DNA from: a bacterium
GTDB lineage: Bacteria > Myxococcota_A > UBA9160 > UBA6930
DNA: 51,102 nt
Assembly (NCBI GenBank): GCA_024228115.1
Contig: JAAETT010000586.1
Span: 1-51,102 of the forward strand
Reading direction: 5' to 3'
Below, in pieces: positions 1 through 8,892 of this stretch. The notes beneath the pieces are model-generated. The model was not told the DNA's origin. It saw only the letters and a list, made by a program, of their open reading frames with translations, and made no database searches. Position 1 is the first letter of the stretch; each line of letters starts with the position of its first letter. The position numbers and the translations under genes were made by a program.

Positions 1-321
1 AGCACACTCCGCATTCGCGCCACGGAATGGGCATCGACCACCCAAAACGAGATCCGTCAGCGTCAATCGCCGCGCGGCACGCTGAAACATTGGAAAGCCA
101 GCTTCTCAGCCAACTTTCGTGCATAGTTCAGGCTAGCAGGTTGCGGAAGAACTCCGGACCGAGCTGGGTGCGTGGATTTCCGGTCCAATCGAGGCGCGGA
201 AGCGCAGCTGGGGCGAGGCCCAGCAAGCTTTCGCAACGAAGAGTGGGCCGGAAAGACGCGTGCCAGGCGACGGGAGAGGTTTTTCCGCAGCCTGCTAGGC
301 CAAGGGCTATGGTGCTCGGCC
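1..321. other. gene-free left edge with an imperfect inverted repeat
   Basis: I see no convincing gene before the peptidase start at 322. Open frames here have no recognisable protein content. The stretch holds an imperfect inverted repeat: 131-152 pairs with 279-300 at 19 of 22 positions. Inside it are smaller possible stems, such as 156-161 with 181-186, and a GCTGGG/CCCAGC hairpin near 206-223. It could be a structured leader, a decayed interspersed repeat or a terminator of an upstream gene outside the window. Confidence 0.4.
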
Positions 322-2100
322 ATGTCACGTCGATGGCTCGCATCGCTCCTTCTTCTTCAGCTTGGCTGCGCCTCCCCCACCGGGCTCCCGACTTCCCTTG
401 ATTCTGAACGGCTCGCCACGGATGTAGCCTGGCTCACAGCACCGGAACGCGAGGGCCGCGGGCTGGGAACCGCCGGGCTGGCTTCCGCGGCGAACTGGTT
501 GGCAGAGAGGTTCGCAGAAGCCGGACTGGCTCCGGGTGCGGGTGGAGGGAGCTTCCTCCAATCCTTCGAAACGGTCGTTGCGATTCGGGCGACTGGCGCG
601 CATCTGCAGAAGGGCGAATGGAAGCTCGAAGCCGGAGGCTCTCTGGCACCGCTCATGATCAGCGAGTCAGGTGGTTTCGAAGGGCGTGTCGCCTTCGTCG
701 GCTACGGCATCGCCGCGGAAGACCAGGGACACGACGACTACGCCGATCTCGATGTCGAGGGCCGACTCGTCATGGTGCTGGAAGGGCAGCCTGACGAGGG
801 TGCCCTGGCCGGATCTCAGGGTGTGCCTTTTCTGCGGCGCCGCTCGAAGATCGTTGCCGCGCGCAGCCGCGGCGCAATCGGTGTGGTGTTCGTACCCGAA
901 ACGGAATCCACCGGATTCCCGGCCGCCACCCACGCTGGCGATCCGAGCGTCGGAACCGTTGGCCTGTTTGCCTTGCGCCTCGCTCGTCGCGAAGCGGAGC
1001 GGTTGCTTCGCCAAGCCGGACAGGAACTCGCGGCCTTGAGCGAGTCAGCCGGCGCCGGCGAATACGTATCCATTGCTCTCGAACTCGAACTGCGTGGCGA
1101 AGTCTCGATCGAACGCACTCGCGATGACGTCTCGAACGTCGTTGGTGTCCTGGCGGGGAACGATCTCGCGCTCGCAGACGAAGCCGTGATAATCGGTGCA
1201 CACTACGACCACCTTGGGCTTGGCGGCTTCGGCTCTCTTGCTCCGTCGAAACTCGGCCAACTTCACCCCGGCGCGGACGACAACGCTTCAGGAAGTGCTG
1301 CCCTTCTAGCCGTGGCGCGAAGCCTGGCGAATGGCCCCGTGCTCCGACGGACCGTCGTCTTCGTCGCGTTCACCGCCGAAGAGATCGGGCTTCTTGGCTC
1401 TGCCCACTTCGTCGGGAATCGCCCGTCGGCTCTGCCCGCGCCCGTCGCCATGCTCAACATGGACATGGTCGGAATGCTGCGCGACGACCGAATCATCGTG
1501 TTTGGCAGCGAGAGCGCCGCCGAGTGGAAACCACTGCTCGACAAGGAAGCCGACGCTCTGGCGCTGGAGGTCGCCTACGAAGGCCGCGGTACGGGGCCAT
1601 CGGACCAGACCAGCTTCTATGTGAAGAAGGTCCCGGTCCTGCACTTCTTCACTGGCGTCCACTCCACCTATCATACTCCCGATGACGTCGTTGAAGACAT
1701 CTACGTTCCGGGCCTGGCTCGTGTGAGCGAACTGGTCGCCAGCGTCGCGCGGAAAACAGCAAATGCCCCGCGCATGACGTTCCAAGGCCAACCGGTCACC
1801 GCACATGCCGCAGCTGGAGCAGGGCGGGGATACGGCCCCGAACTCGGTACGATTCCGGCTTTCGGCGGCGAGCCCGTCGTCGGGGTCCGTCTGGCCGGAG
1901 TTCGGCCTGGCAGCCCGGCGGAGCGCGCCGGGCTCCAAGCGGGTGACGTATTGGTCTCGTTCGCCGGTGTGGCCATCCGTGACCTGGCCGAGTTCGCGAC
2001 CCTCCTCCATGCCGAGCGCCCAGGCAACCGGATCGAACTCGTGGTCGAGCGCGGAGGTGAACGGATCAAGACCACTGCAACCCTCGGAGTGCGGAGATGA
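322..2100 (+). CDS. M28 family zinc metallopeptidase lipoprotein with PA and PDZ domains
   Basis: A predicted 592-residue exported aminopeptidase-like protein. The ATG at 322 gives a hydrophobic signal segment (LLLLQLGCAS) ending in a lipobox-like LGC. The upstream in-frame sequence is arginine-rich and has no signal. A protease-associated region lies at about residues 100-230. The M28 core follows, with the expected two-zinc ligands in GAHYDH, GADDNASG, TAEE, NMDMVG and YHTPDD. A C-terminal PDZ domain (about 510-590) contains the PGSPAERAGLQAGD turn. Family members remove N-terminal amino acids from peptides, and PDZ-bearing versions act in the envelope. The stop codon overlaps the next gene by 4 nt (ATGA), so the two are probably co-transcribed, although their functions are not obviously linked. 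Confidence 0.9.
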   Translation: MSRRWLASLLLLQLGCASPTGLPTSLDSERLATDVAWLTAPEREGRGLGTAGLASAANWLAERFAEAGLAPGAGGGSFLQSFETVVAIRATGAHLQKGEWKLEAGGSLAPLMISESGGFEGRVAFVGYGIAAEDQGHDDYADLDVEGRLVMVLEGQPDEGALAGSQGVPFLRRRSKIVAARSRGAIGVVFVPETESTGFPAATHAGDPSVGTVGLFALRLARREAERLLRQAGQELAALSESAGAGEYVSIALELELRGEVSIERTRDDVSNVVGVLAGNDLALADEAVIIGAHYDHLGLGGFGSLAPSKLGQLHPGADDNASGSAALLAVARSLANGPVLRRTVVFVAFTAEEIGLLGSAHFVGNRPSALPAPVAMLNMDMVGMLRDDRIIVFGSESAAEWKPLLDKEADALALEVAYEGRGTGPSDQTSFYVKKVPVLHFFTGVHSTYHTPDDVVEDIYVPGLARVSELVASVARKTANAPRMTFQGQPVTAHAAAGAGRGYGPELGTIPAFGGEPVVGVRLAGVRPGSPAERAGLQAGDVLVSFAGVAIRDLAEFATLLHAERPGNRIELVVERGGERIKTTATLGVRR

Positions 2101-3080
2101 GCCTTACGATCCTCGGTGCCGGCTCGGTCGGGCTCACCCTGGCTGCGCGCCTCGCCCGGGGGGGAGTGCGGGTCCTGGTGCTCACCCGCCGCGAAGCCGC
2201 TGCACGCGCGTTGGCAGCCGGCCTTGTCGCCGAGCATCCGGCGGACGGCACGCGTTTCGAAGTCGAAGTCGAAGCTCGCTGCGCCGATCACGCAGAAGCG
2301 TGGCCCGACCAGCCCGTGCTCCTGTGCACGCGGGGTGAAGGGGTCGATGCCGCCGCGAAGTTGGTCGCGGGGCGCGCACCAGCGGCACCGCTCGTCACCT
2401 TCCAGAACGACGTCATCCACGAGGCGGTTGCGGCCCGGCACCACTCGGCGGTTCTGGGGGGCGTATGGCGAGAGACCTGCACGCGCACGGGCGATGCCCG
2501 TGTTCGTTTCCTCTACGACCGGCCCTCCCGGGCCATCCTGGGCCTGCACCCGAGCGGACCCAGCCCGGACGCCCACGCGATCGCGGCGCTCCTCGAGCGC
2601 GGCAACATTCGCAGCGGCGTCTCCGAATGCGTGGCCTTGGACAAATGGTTGAAGCTCTGCGTCAACCTGATGAGCACACCGAACGCTCTCATCCGTCGCG
2701 AAGACCACGCCGGCAGGGACTTCGTCGAGATCAAGGTCGGCCTGCTCGAAGAAGCCCGCACCGTCCTGGCCGCGGCGGCAATCGAAACCGGCTCCTGCGA
2801 TGGCCTCGACCGGTCGCTCGACGAAGAGATCGCGTACCAGCGCGCTTCATTGGAACGAGGCACGAGCGCCCGGCCCATTCCGCTCTACAACCAGGTCTGG
2901 TCTGCGCTCACGCGGCGCCTTCCCACCGAAGCCGACGCCTACCATCGCCGAATATGCGACCTCGGTGTCCAACACGGCGTGGCCACCCCGCTGAACCGCC
3001 GCGTGCTCGAGGCCCTTCTGCACGCTGCGCATGCACATACGGGCCCCGAATCGCTTACGGCCGCCGGCCTCCTGGGGTGA
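2097..3080 (+). CDS. ketopantoate reductase family protein (ApbA/PanE-like)
   Basis: A predicted 327-residue NADPH-dependent 2-dehydropantoate 2-reductase-like enzyme. The N-terminus has the Rossmann motif ILGAGSVGLTLAARLARGG. A lysine in the segment DKWLKLCVNLMSTPNAL sits where the family has its catalytic Lys followed by an Asn helix. The C-terminal all-helical domain (about 175-327) matches the family in length. PanE makes pantoate for coenzyme A, but many paralogues act on other 2-oxo acids and no other pantothenate gene is near. The start codon lies inside the stop of the M28 peptidase gene (ATGA), which implies translational coupling. Confidence 0.8.
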   Translation: MSLTILGAGSVGLTLAARLARGGVRVLVLTRREAAARALAAGLVAEHPADGTRFEVEVEARCADHAEAWPDQPVLLCTRGEGVDAAAKLVAGRAPAAPLVTFQNDVIHEAVAARHHSAVLGGVWRETCTRTGDARVRFLYDRPSRAILGLHPSGPSPDAHAIAALLERGNIRSGVSECVALDKWLKLCVNLMSTPNALIRREDHAGRDFVEIKVGLLEEARTVLAAAAIETGSCDGLDRSLDEEIAYQRASLERGTSARPIPLYNQVWSALTRRLPTEADAYHRRICDLGVQHGVATPLNRRVLEALLHAAHAHTGPESLTAAGLLG

Positions 3081-3088
3081 CGGCTCCC

Positions 3089-4018
3089 CTACGGGTGCCA
3101 CACCTCGGTGTCGGGGAAGAAGGCCTTCCACGCCAGCCAGTACGCCTCGACCACCTGGACACCCTCCGGAACTTCGTAGGCGAAGGTTGCGCTGTCTGGG
3201 TCGTAGACGAAGCGGATCTGCTTTCCGCCGAACTCGTCTTCTACCTTTCCGCCGGCGGCCGTGGCTACCGAGCCTAGATAGGCGCGCTGCTTGCCGTCGA
3301 CGGTGACGCCGAGGACCATTTCCTTCAGGTGATAGCTGCGATCCTCCGCTGCGACCGGAAACAAGAGCTTGTTCAGATCCCAATAGCGCCGAAACGGGCT
3401 CCTGGAGTAGTCGTGCACCTTCAGCGCAGGGCGGGTCAGGACCTTCGCGCGAGGATGGCGAGCCAGGATCCCTCCCAGGGTTTCCTGTCGGATCGGGAGC
3501 GGGCGCAACGTCGTACCCGTGCGAGGGCCGCTCAAAGCCCGCCCGTTGAACTGCTGCCAGAGGCTCTCGCTCTTCCGGTCGAAGAGCAGGAAACCATGAT
3601 TGTGGATCAGGCCCGATACACCGAAACTGGCGTTCTCACCGGCCACGGTCGCATCGAAGGCGCGCGGCACTCCGGCCAATGGATCGTAGGTCACGACGAC
3701 CGGCAGCTCGCCGAATCGGTCGTTCACGATCTGGTGGTACTCCATGAGATGCACTGGATACACACGCGTCGTATCGCCGACGGTGACGGCCAGGACCGGG
3801 GTATCGGGCTTCACCCATGTTGCCTCGGGCACGGGCACGAAGGTCGGCTCGTCGACCGACATGATTCCATCTTTTCCCGGGCCTCCGCCGAAGATCTGGT
3901 CCTTGGGGACCTTTGCCGCAGAGAGATCGAAGCCGTTGGTACCGGGCTTGGGTTCGGCAGAGGACGCGACATTGGCCGACAACAGCAAAACCAACCCCAG
4001 GCCGGTGACGCCCCTCAC
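3089..4018 (-). CDS. DUF3179 domain-containing exported protein
   Basis: A predicted 309-residue protein with an N-terminal hydrophobic signal (GLGLVLLLSANVASSAEP) followed by the DUF3179 fold. Landmarks are AVTVGDTTRVYPVHLMEYH, FGVSGLIHNHGFLLFDRKS and SLWQQFNGRALSGP. The function of this family is unknown. The GTG start at 4018 overlaps the bioA stop (GTGA). Longer in-frame extensions lie entirely inside bioA and look like arginine-rich shadow sequence. One oddity is the segment TYDPLAGVPRAFD: as I recall the family, many members have a TYCPL-type segment with cysteine there. The gene is co-directional with bioA and probably co-transcribed, but no link to biotin is evident. Confidence 0.8.
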   Translation of the reverse strand: MRGVTGLGLVLLLSANVASSAEPKPGTNGFDLSAAKVPKDQIFGGGPGKDGIMSVDEPTFVPVPEATWVKPDTPVLAVTVGDTTRVYPVHLMEYHQIVNDRFGELPVVVTYDPLAGVPRAFDATVAGENASFGVSGLIHNHGFLLFDRKSESLWQQFNGRALSGPRTGTTLRPLPIRQETLGGILARHPRAKVLTRPALKVHDYSRSPFRRYWDLNKLLFPVAAEDRSYHLKEMVLGVTVDGKQRAYLGSVATAAGGKVEDEFGGKQIRFVYDPDSATFAYEVPEGVQVVEAYWLAWKAFFPDTEVWHP

Positions 4019-5310
4019 GAAACCGCCTCGATCGAATCGGCCACGATGCCGAGCAGCTCGTCCAGGACATCGTCCTCGATGTTCAAGGGGGGAGCCACGT
4101 ACACGACGTTGCCCATCGGCCGCAGATATGCACCTCGACGCCGAGCCTCGTCGTAGATGCGCCAGCCGGCCCTGGCGAGGTATCCATCGTCGCCGGCGAG
4201 GTCGAGTGCGCCGATCATGCCCCGGCTTCGGGTGCGTGCCACGGCCGGCAGCGCTTCGAGGGCTCGAAAGGCTTTGGCAATCCGCTCCGCCTTCGGCTTG
4301 GCCCGGTCGAGGATTTTTTCCTCCTCGTAGACCTTCAATACCTCGACGGCGACTGCGGAACCCAGCGGGTTGCCGCAAAAGGAATGCCCGTAGTAGAACG
4401 CGCGATCCGCCTCACCGAGAAATCCCTCGAAGAGCCGCGGCGTGACCAACGTGGCGGCCATCGGCAGCATCCCGCCGCTGAAGCCCTTGGCCGTGCACAG
4501 GATGTCGGGCAGGACCCCCGCGTGTTCCGCTGCCCACATCGGCCCCGTGCGTCCGTAGCCCGTGAAGACTTCGTCGAAGATCAGGAAGACGTCGTGGCGA
4601 TCGCAGAGAGCCCGGGCTTCGCGCAGGTAGGCGGGGTCGTACATCTGCATGCCGGACGCCCCCTGCACGACGGGCTCGACCACCACCGCCGCCAGCTCAT
4701 GGCCATGGGTGTCGAGCACCGATCGCAAGGCCGTGACCGCAGGTTCGAGCCCTCCTGCCTGGGTGGACGTCGGCACGAAGAAGTTCTCGAGCACCGCCCC
4801 CTTGAACGGCGCCCGGAAGACATCGACACCGCCGATGGCGGTCACGCCGAGGGTTTCGCCGTGGAACGCCTCCTGAAGCGCCACGAAATGCTTACGCTTG
4901 GATTGCCCTGCTTGCGCCCAATATTGGAGCGTGACCTTAAGGGCGACTTCGACGGCGGTCGAACCATCGTCGCTGTAGAAGACGTGTTCGAGACCGTCCG
5001 GGGCAACGGCACAAATACGCTCGGCCAGCTCGCTTGCCGGCCGGTGCGTCATGCCTGCCAGGGCCGTATGGCAGTTTCGATCGGCCTGATCCTTCAGCGC
5101 CTGGACCAGCCGCGGATGGTTGTGGCCGAGGGAAGCCACCCACCAGGAGGAGTTGGCATCGATCAGCCTGCTGCCGTCCACATCCCAGAGGTAGGGGCCC
5201 TCCGCCCGTGCCACGACGATCGGATCGACCTCGGCACGGTAACGATCCATCGGCGTGTAGGGGTGCCACACGCGTTGCTTGTCGAGTGCAACGATGCGAT
5301 CCCGATCCAT
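4015..5310 (-). CDS. bioA: adenosylmethionine-8-amino-7-oxononanoate aminotransferase
   Basis: A 431-residue class III PLP aminotransferase matching BioA, which converts 7-keto-8-aminopelargonate to 7,8-diaminopelargonate with S-adenosylmethionine as amino donor in biotin synthesis. Diagnostic segments are the N-terminal KQRVWHPYTPMDRY, SSWWVASLGHNHP, EAFHGETLGV, the Asp motif IFDEVFTGYGRTG, and the PLP lysine in CTAKGFSGGMLPMAATL. The length is normal for the family. No bioB, bioD or bioF is in the window. The stop overlaps the start of the DUF3179 gene by 4 nt. Confidence 0.95.
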   Translation of the reverse strand: MDRDRIVALDKQRVWHPYTPMDRYRAEVDPIVVARAEGPYLWDVDGSRLIDANSSWWVASLGHNHPRLVQALKDQADRNCHTALAGMTHRPASELAERICAVAPDGLEHVFYSDDGSTAVEVALKVTLQYWAQAGQSKRKHFVALQEAFHGETLGVTAIGGVDVFRAPFKGAVLENFFVPTSTQAGGLEPAVTALRSVLDTHGHELAAVVVEPVVQGASGMQMYDPAYLREARALCDRHDVFLIFDEVFTGYGRTGPMWAAEHAGVLPDILCTAKGFSGGMLPMAATLVTPRLFEGFLGEADRAFYYGHSFCGNPLGSAVAVEVLKVYEEEKILDRAKPKAERIAKAFRALEALPAVARTRSRGMIGALDLAGDDGYLARAGWRIYDEARRRGAYLRPMGNVVYVAPPLNIEDDVLDELLGIVADSIEAVS

Positions 5311-5346
5311 GGGTTCTCCGAAAGCTCTTCCGCCGGAACGGTCGGG

Positions 5347-6375
<1,029 letters not shown>

Positions 6376-6490
6376 TCTGCATTCCTTCGGGGGCGTGTGG
6401 GAGGCTCACCTTAGCACCCCGCTGGAGCGGGGCGGGTGGCCCACTAAAGCTTGGGCGGCGGCGCACCGAGGCTGCCTAGCGGGTGATGTC

Positions 6491-6979
6491 ATGCGAACGA
6501 TCGACGATTTCGAGCTGATTGAAAGCGTGTCTGCGGATGCGCTGGCGAGCCACCCCGTGTGGAGCCCCTGGGCTCCAGAACTCGACCGGGAGCGTGTGCT
6601 TGCCTGGGGTGTGTCAGAGGAAGAACTCGACCGTCAGATCGAGCTCTTCGAATCTTGCGGGCCCGTACCGTTGTACCCGGTCCTCGATCTTGCCGAGCTC
6701 GGTGATCGCAAGGACATGGTGGTTGCCGCCCGATTCGAGGCGGCCGATGGAGCGCGCCTCTGGGGATTCCTCCTCGAGCCTCACGCGTTCGGCATCTTCC
6801 ATCTCGGCGAGGAGTACTCGTTCAATCGCAACCTCCCGGCGTTCTCCGAGAGAGAAGCCGAACGTCTCGCAGCAGCCCTTGGGACCAGCGCCGACATGAT
6901 CTTTCCGCTCTTCTTCCGTGTCGACGACGAGGTGCCCGAGACGGCCGGCAACCAGGGCGAGATCACGCGCTTCTGGTAG
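6491..6979 (+). CDS. hypothetical protein
   Basis: A predicted 162-residue soluble, acidic protein that I do not recognise. The ATG at 6491 is preferred because the codons before it lie in the intergenic space divergent from the F420 oxidoreductase and read as low-complexity sequence. The protein opens MRTIDDFELIESVSADALAS and is rich in Glu, Asp, Phe and Leu. It contains a patterned segment (GFLLEPHAFGIFHLGEEYSF) likely to form beta strands, with no signal peptide or membrane segment. It is divergent from the F420 oxidoreductase gene and convergent with the lysE-like gene. Codon use looks like that of its neighbours. Confidence 0.65.
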   Translation: MRTIDDFELIESVSADALASHPVWSPWAPELDRERVLAWGVSEEELDRQIELFESCGPVPLYPVLDLAELGDRKDMVVAARFEAADGARLWGFLLEPHAFGIFHLGEEYSFNRNLPAFSEREAERLAAALGTSADMIFPLFFRVDDEVPETAGNQGEITRFW

Positions 6980-7059
6980 GAACCGGGCATCCCCCAGCCC
7001 TGCTGTCGATTCGAGAACACACGCTCAGGAAGACGCGTGTCAAACGCGTTCGAATCTCC

Positions 7060-7677
7060 TCAATCGGAACGGGAGGCGATCGCTAGCCGAAGCCCGGCGG
7101 CCACGAGAAAGCCGCCGCCAATGCGCTCGAGGCGATGCACCCAATCACCACTTGCGATCTCCCTGGCACGAGCGGCGGCAACCGCATACACGCCGAGCGC
7201 CAGTATCTCGATGGCCACAGAGCTCACGCCGAGAATGGCCACCTGGGCTCCCAGTGCGCGTTCCGGATCGAGAAACTGAGGCACCAGCGCCGTGAAGAAG
7301 ACAAGGCTCTTCGGATTTGCGCTCTGCACGATGAAGCCCCGGCTGAACGAACGGCCAAGGCGTGCAGTCTCTTCGTGTTGCGCCACGGATCGGTGCCGCG
7401 AGAAGATCGCGCGGGCGCCTAGATAGATCAGATAGGCCGCGCCAGCCCATTGGATGAGGTGAAAGAGCTGGTGCGATGCAACGATCACCGCGCCGATGCC
7501 AAGGGCCGAGAGTACGAAATAGAGCGTATTCGATGCCAGGATGCCCAGCCCAGCGCCGAACCCTCCGCCTGCGCCGCGGGCAAGCGAGACGGAAACGACC
7601 AACAACACGGCTGGCCCCGGGGTGAAGCAGAGCACCGCCTCGGTCACGCAGAATGCGAGCCAGGTCTCGAGAGGCAT
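7060..7677 (-). CDS. LysE/RhtB family amino acid exporter
   Basis: A 205-residue inner-membrane protein with about six hydrophobic segments and the LysE family N-terminal hallmark FTPGPAVLLVVSVSLARG, followed by GAGLGILASNTLYFVLSALG. Also typical are the IQWAGAAYLIYLGARAI helix and the central RGFIVQSANPKSLVFFTALVPQFL segment. Members export amino acids such as homoserine, threonine, lysine or leucine and are often annotated LysE family translocator. The substrate is not predictable. The gene is transcribed away from the carbonic anhydrase gene, leaving an intergenic gap of about 85 bp. Confidence 0.9.
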   Translation of the reverse strand: MPLETWLAFCVTEAVLCFTPGPAVLLVVSVSLARGAGGGFGAGLGILASNTLYFVLSALGIGAVIVASHQLFHLIQWAGAAYLIYLGARAIFSRHRSVAQHEETARLGRSFSRGFIVQSANPKSLVFFTALVPQFLDPERALGAQVAILGVSSVAIEILALGVYAVAAARAREIASGDWVHRLERIGGGFLVAAGLRLAIASRSD

Positions 7678-7720
7678 GACGGAAGCCTAGCGAAATCGGG
7701 CGGGAGCGAGCTTTGCGCCC

Positions 7721-7749
7721 TTCACCCGCCTGCGAGAGCCCGGTATATT
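7721..7749 (+). promoter_or_regulatory. candidate promoter for the carbonic anhydrase gene
   Basis: TTCACC at 7721-7726 and TATATT at 7744-7749 are separated by 17 bp and fit a sigma-70-like -35/-10 pair. The expected start of transcription would fall near 7756, only a few bases before the ATG at 7763. There is no clear Shine-Dalgarno sequence, so the message may be nearly leaderless. Confidence 0.4.
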
Positions 7750-7762
7750 GCGCAGCATCGAT

Positions 7763-8413
7763 ATGAGCGAACGAACCACAGAACTGTACGAGAAGATCTT
7801 CGCGAACAACCTCAAATGGGTCGCGGAAAAGACAGCCAACGACGCGAACTATTTCGAGCGGCTCTCCCAAACGCACGCCCCGGCGTTCCTCTTCATCGGC
7901 TGTGCCGACAGCCGTGTGCCGGCCAACGAGATCATGGGCCTGGATCCCGGCGAGGTCTTCGTTCACCGCAATGTGGCGAACATCGTCCCCAACACGGACA
8001 AGAACGTGCACTCGACCATCCAGTACGCGGTAGAGCACCTGGGAGTGCAGCACGTGATCGTATGCGGCCACTATGGATGTGGCGGCGTCGATGCCGCAAT
8101 GCAGTCTTCGGATCTAGGCCAGCTCAACGGGTGGCTGCATGAGATCCGGGACGTCTACCGTCTTCATCGCGACGAACTCGACGCCATCTCGGATCCACGC
8201 GCTCGAACCCGAAGACTCGTCGAACTCAATGTCCACGAGCAATGCATCAACGTGATCAAGACAGCATTCGTGCAGAAGAGCTACGAAAAGCTCGGCTATC
8301 CCATCGTTCATGGCTGGGTCTACGCGCTGGAAGACGGAATCCTGCACGATCTCGAGATCCCATTCGAAAAGACGCTCGAAATGGTCCGGGAGATCTACCG
8401 CCTGGACACCTAG
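7763..8413 (+). CDS. can: beta-class carbonic anhydrase
   Basis: A 216-residue zinc enzyme that interconverts carbon dioxide and bicarbonate in the cytoplasm. Zinc and active-site residues are all present: Cys47, Asp49 and Arg51 in IGCADSRVP, and His103 and Cys106 in CGHYGCGG. The segment FVHRNVANIVPNTDKN is also characteristic. The size and the C-terminal HGWVYALEDGILHDLE segment match the E. coli Can group. The ATG at 7763 was chosen over an upstream in-frame start at 7748 because it gives the usual N-terminus and leaves room for the -10 box. The gene stands alone and is followed by a long repeat-rich, gene-free block. Confidence 0.93.
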   Translation: MSERTTELYEKIFANNLKWVAEKTANDANYFERLSQTHAPAFLFIGCADSRVPANEIMGLDPGEVFVHRNVANIVPNTDKNVHSTIQYAVEHLGVQHVIVCGHYGCGGVDAAMQSSDLGQLNGWLHEIRDVYRLHRDELDAISDPRARTRRLVELNVHEQCINVIKTAFVQKSYEKLGYPIVHGWVYALEDGILHDLEIPFEKTLEMVREIYRLDT

Positions 8414-8475
8414 GCATGGGGGGGGACTGCAACCGCCCTCATTGATTCGGATGCCGCTTCGCTTCTCGTGGTGGA

Positions 8476-8646
8476 TCGCGGGGCGGGGGGCGGCCAGCGC
8501 GGAATGGCTCGGCCGGGGCTCTGGGGGCCGCGCAAGACGTGGACGTGGGTTCGCTTACGCGGCTCTCGCCGCTAGCGAACGAGTACACGGCCAACAGACG
8601 AGATGCCTGCGCTTTATTTCCTTGCTGGCCGCCCCCCGCCCCGCGA
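8476..8646. repeat. 23-bp perfect inverted repeat (pair A)
   Basis: Bases 8476-8498 and 8624-8646 are exact reverse complements over 23 bp. The arms are very G-rich on the left and C-rich on the right. Between them lies a second hairpin, 8549-8580, with GTTCGCT/AGCGAAC outer arms, a GCGGC/GCCGC inner stem and a TCTC loop. Confidence 0.9.
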
Positions 8647-8826
8647 CGAGCCGTGCAAGCAACCAGGTTCGCTTCGCCGGGGCTGGGTGCAGGTCGGGCG
8701 GAAATAAGGCGCAGGCATAGGTTCCCTTTGGCGTGCGCATTGGTTGCCCTGCGGCGAAAGCCGCGAAGGGCAACACCCTGTCCAACCCTCTACGCGGCCA
8801 CCCGACCCTCGGCCGAGCCATTCCGC
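8499..8826. repeat. 17-bp perfect inverted repeat (pair B)
   Basis: Bases 8499-8515 and 8810-8826 are exact reverse complements over 17 bp. The left arm directly abuts the left arm of pair A. The right arm lies far downstream and overlaps the right arm of pair D by six bases, so these stems compete. Confidence 0.9.
8603..8718. repeat. 19-bp inverted repeat (pair C)
   Basis: Bases 8603-8621 and 8700-8718 are reverse complements at 18 of 19 positions. The arms are the most AT-rich part of the block. They flank the right arm of pair A and the left arm of pair D. Confidence 0.85.
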
Positions 8827-8850
8827 CCGGCCTGTACCCAGCCCCGGCGA
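8674..8850. repeat. 30-bp inverted repeat (pair D) enclosing a GAAA-loop hairpin
   Basis: Bases 8674-8703 and 8821-8850 are reverse complements at 28 of 30 positions. Within the enclosed segment, 8743-8774 folds as an 8-bp stem (GTTGCCCT/AGGGCAAC) stacked on a 5-bp GCGGC/GCCGC stem closed by a GAAA tetraloop. The two mismatches in the long arms would be tolerated as GU pairs or small bulges in RNA. Confidence 0.85.
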
Positions 8851-8892
8851 CTCAGCTCAACGCATGAGAAGCAAAGCGACCTCTCGTCGCAG

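Larger units (their letters stand above)
8414..8892. other. gene-free block containing a compound inverted-repeat element
   Basis: No plausible protein is encoded in these 479 bases between the carbonic anhydrase gene and the end of the histidine kinase gene. Open frames on both strands are arginine, proline and alanine-rich shadows. From 8476 to 8850 the sequence is almost wholly made of paired inverted repeats, listed as separate entries. The pairing order is interlocked rather than simply nested, so not all stems can form at once. Confidence 0.7.

Noticed and set aside
4019-4378. A 429-residue form of the DUF3179 protein
   Set aside because: The extra 120 residues lie wholly inside bioA on the same strand in another frame and are arginine-rich without any signal peptide.
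8476-8850. A CRISPR array
   Set aside because: The repeats are inverted, of different sequence and length, and not regularly spaced. No cas gene is near.
8414-8892. Small protein genes in the repeat block (frames of 60-136 codons on both strands)
   Set aside because: They are arginine-, proline- and alanine-rich products of GC-rich repeats with no ribosome sites or recognisable domains.
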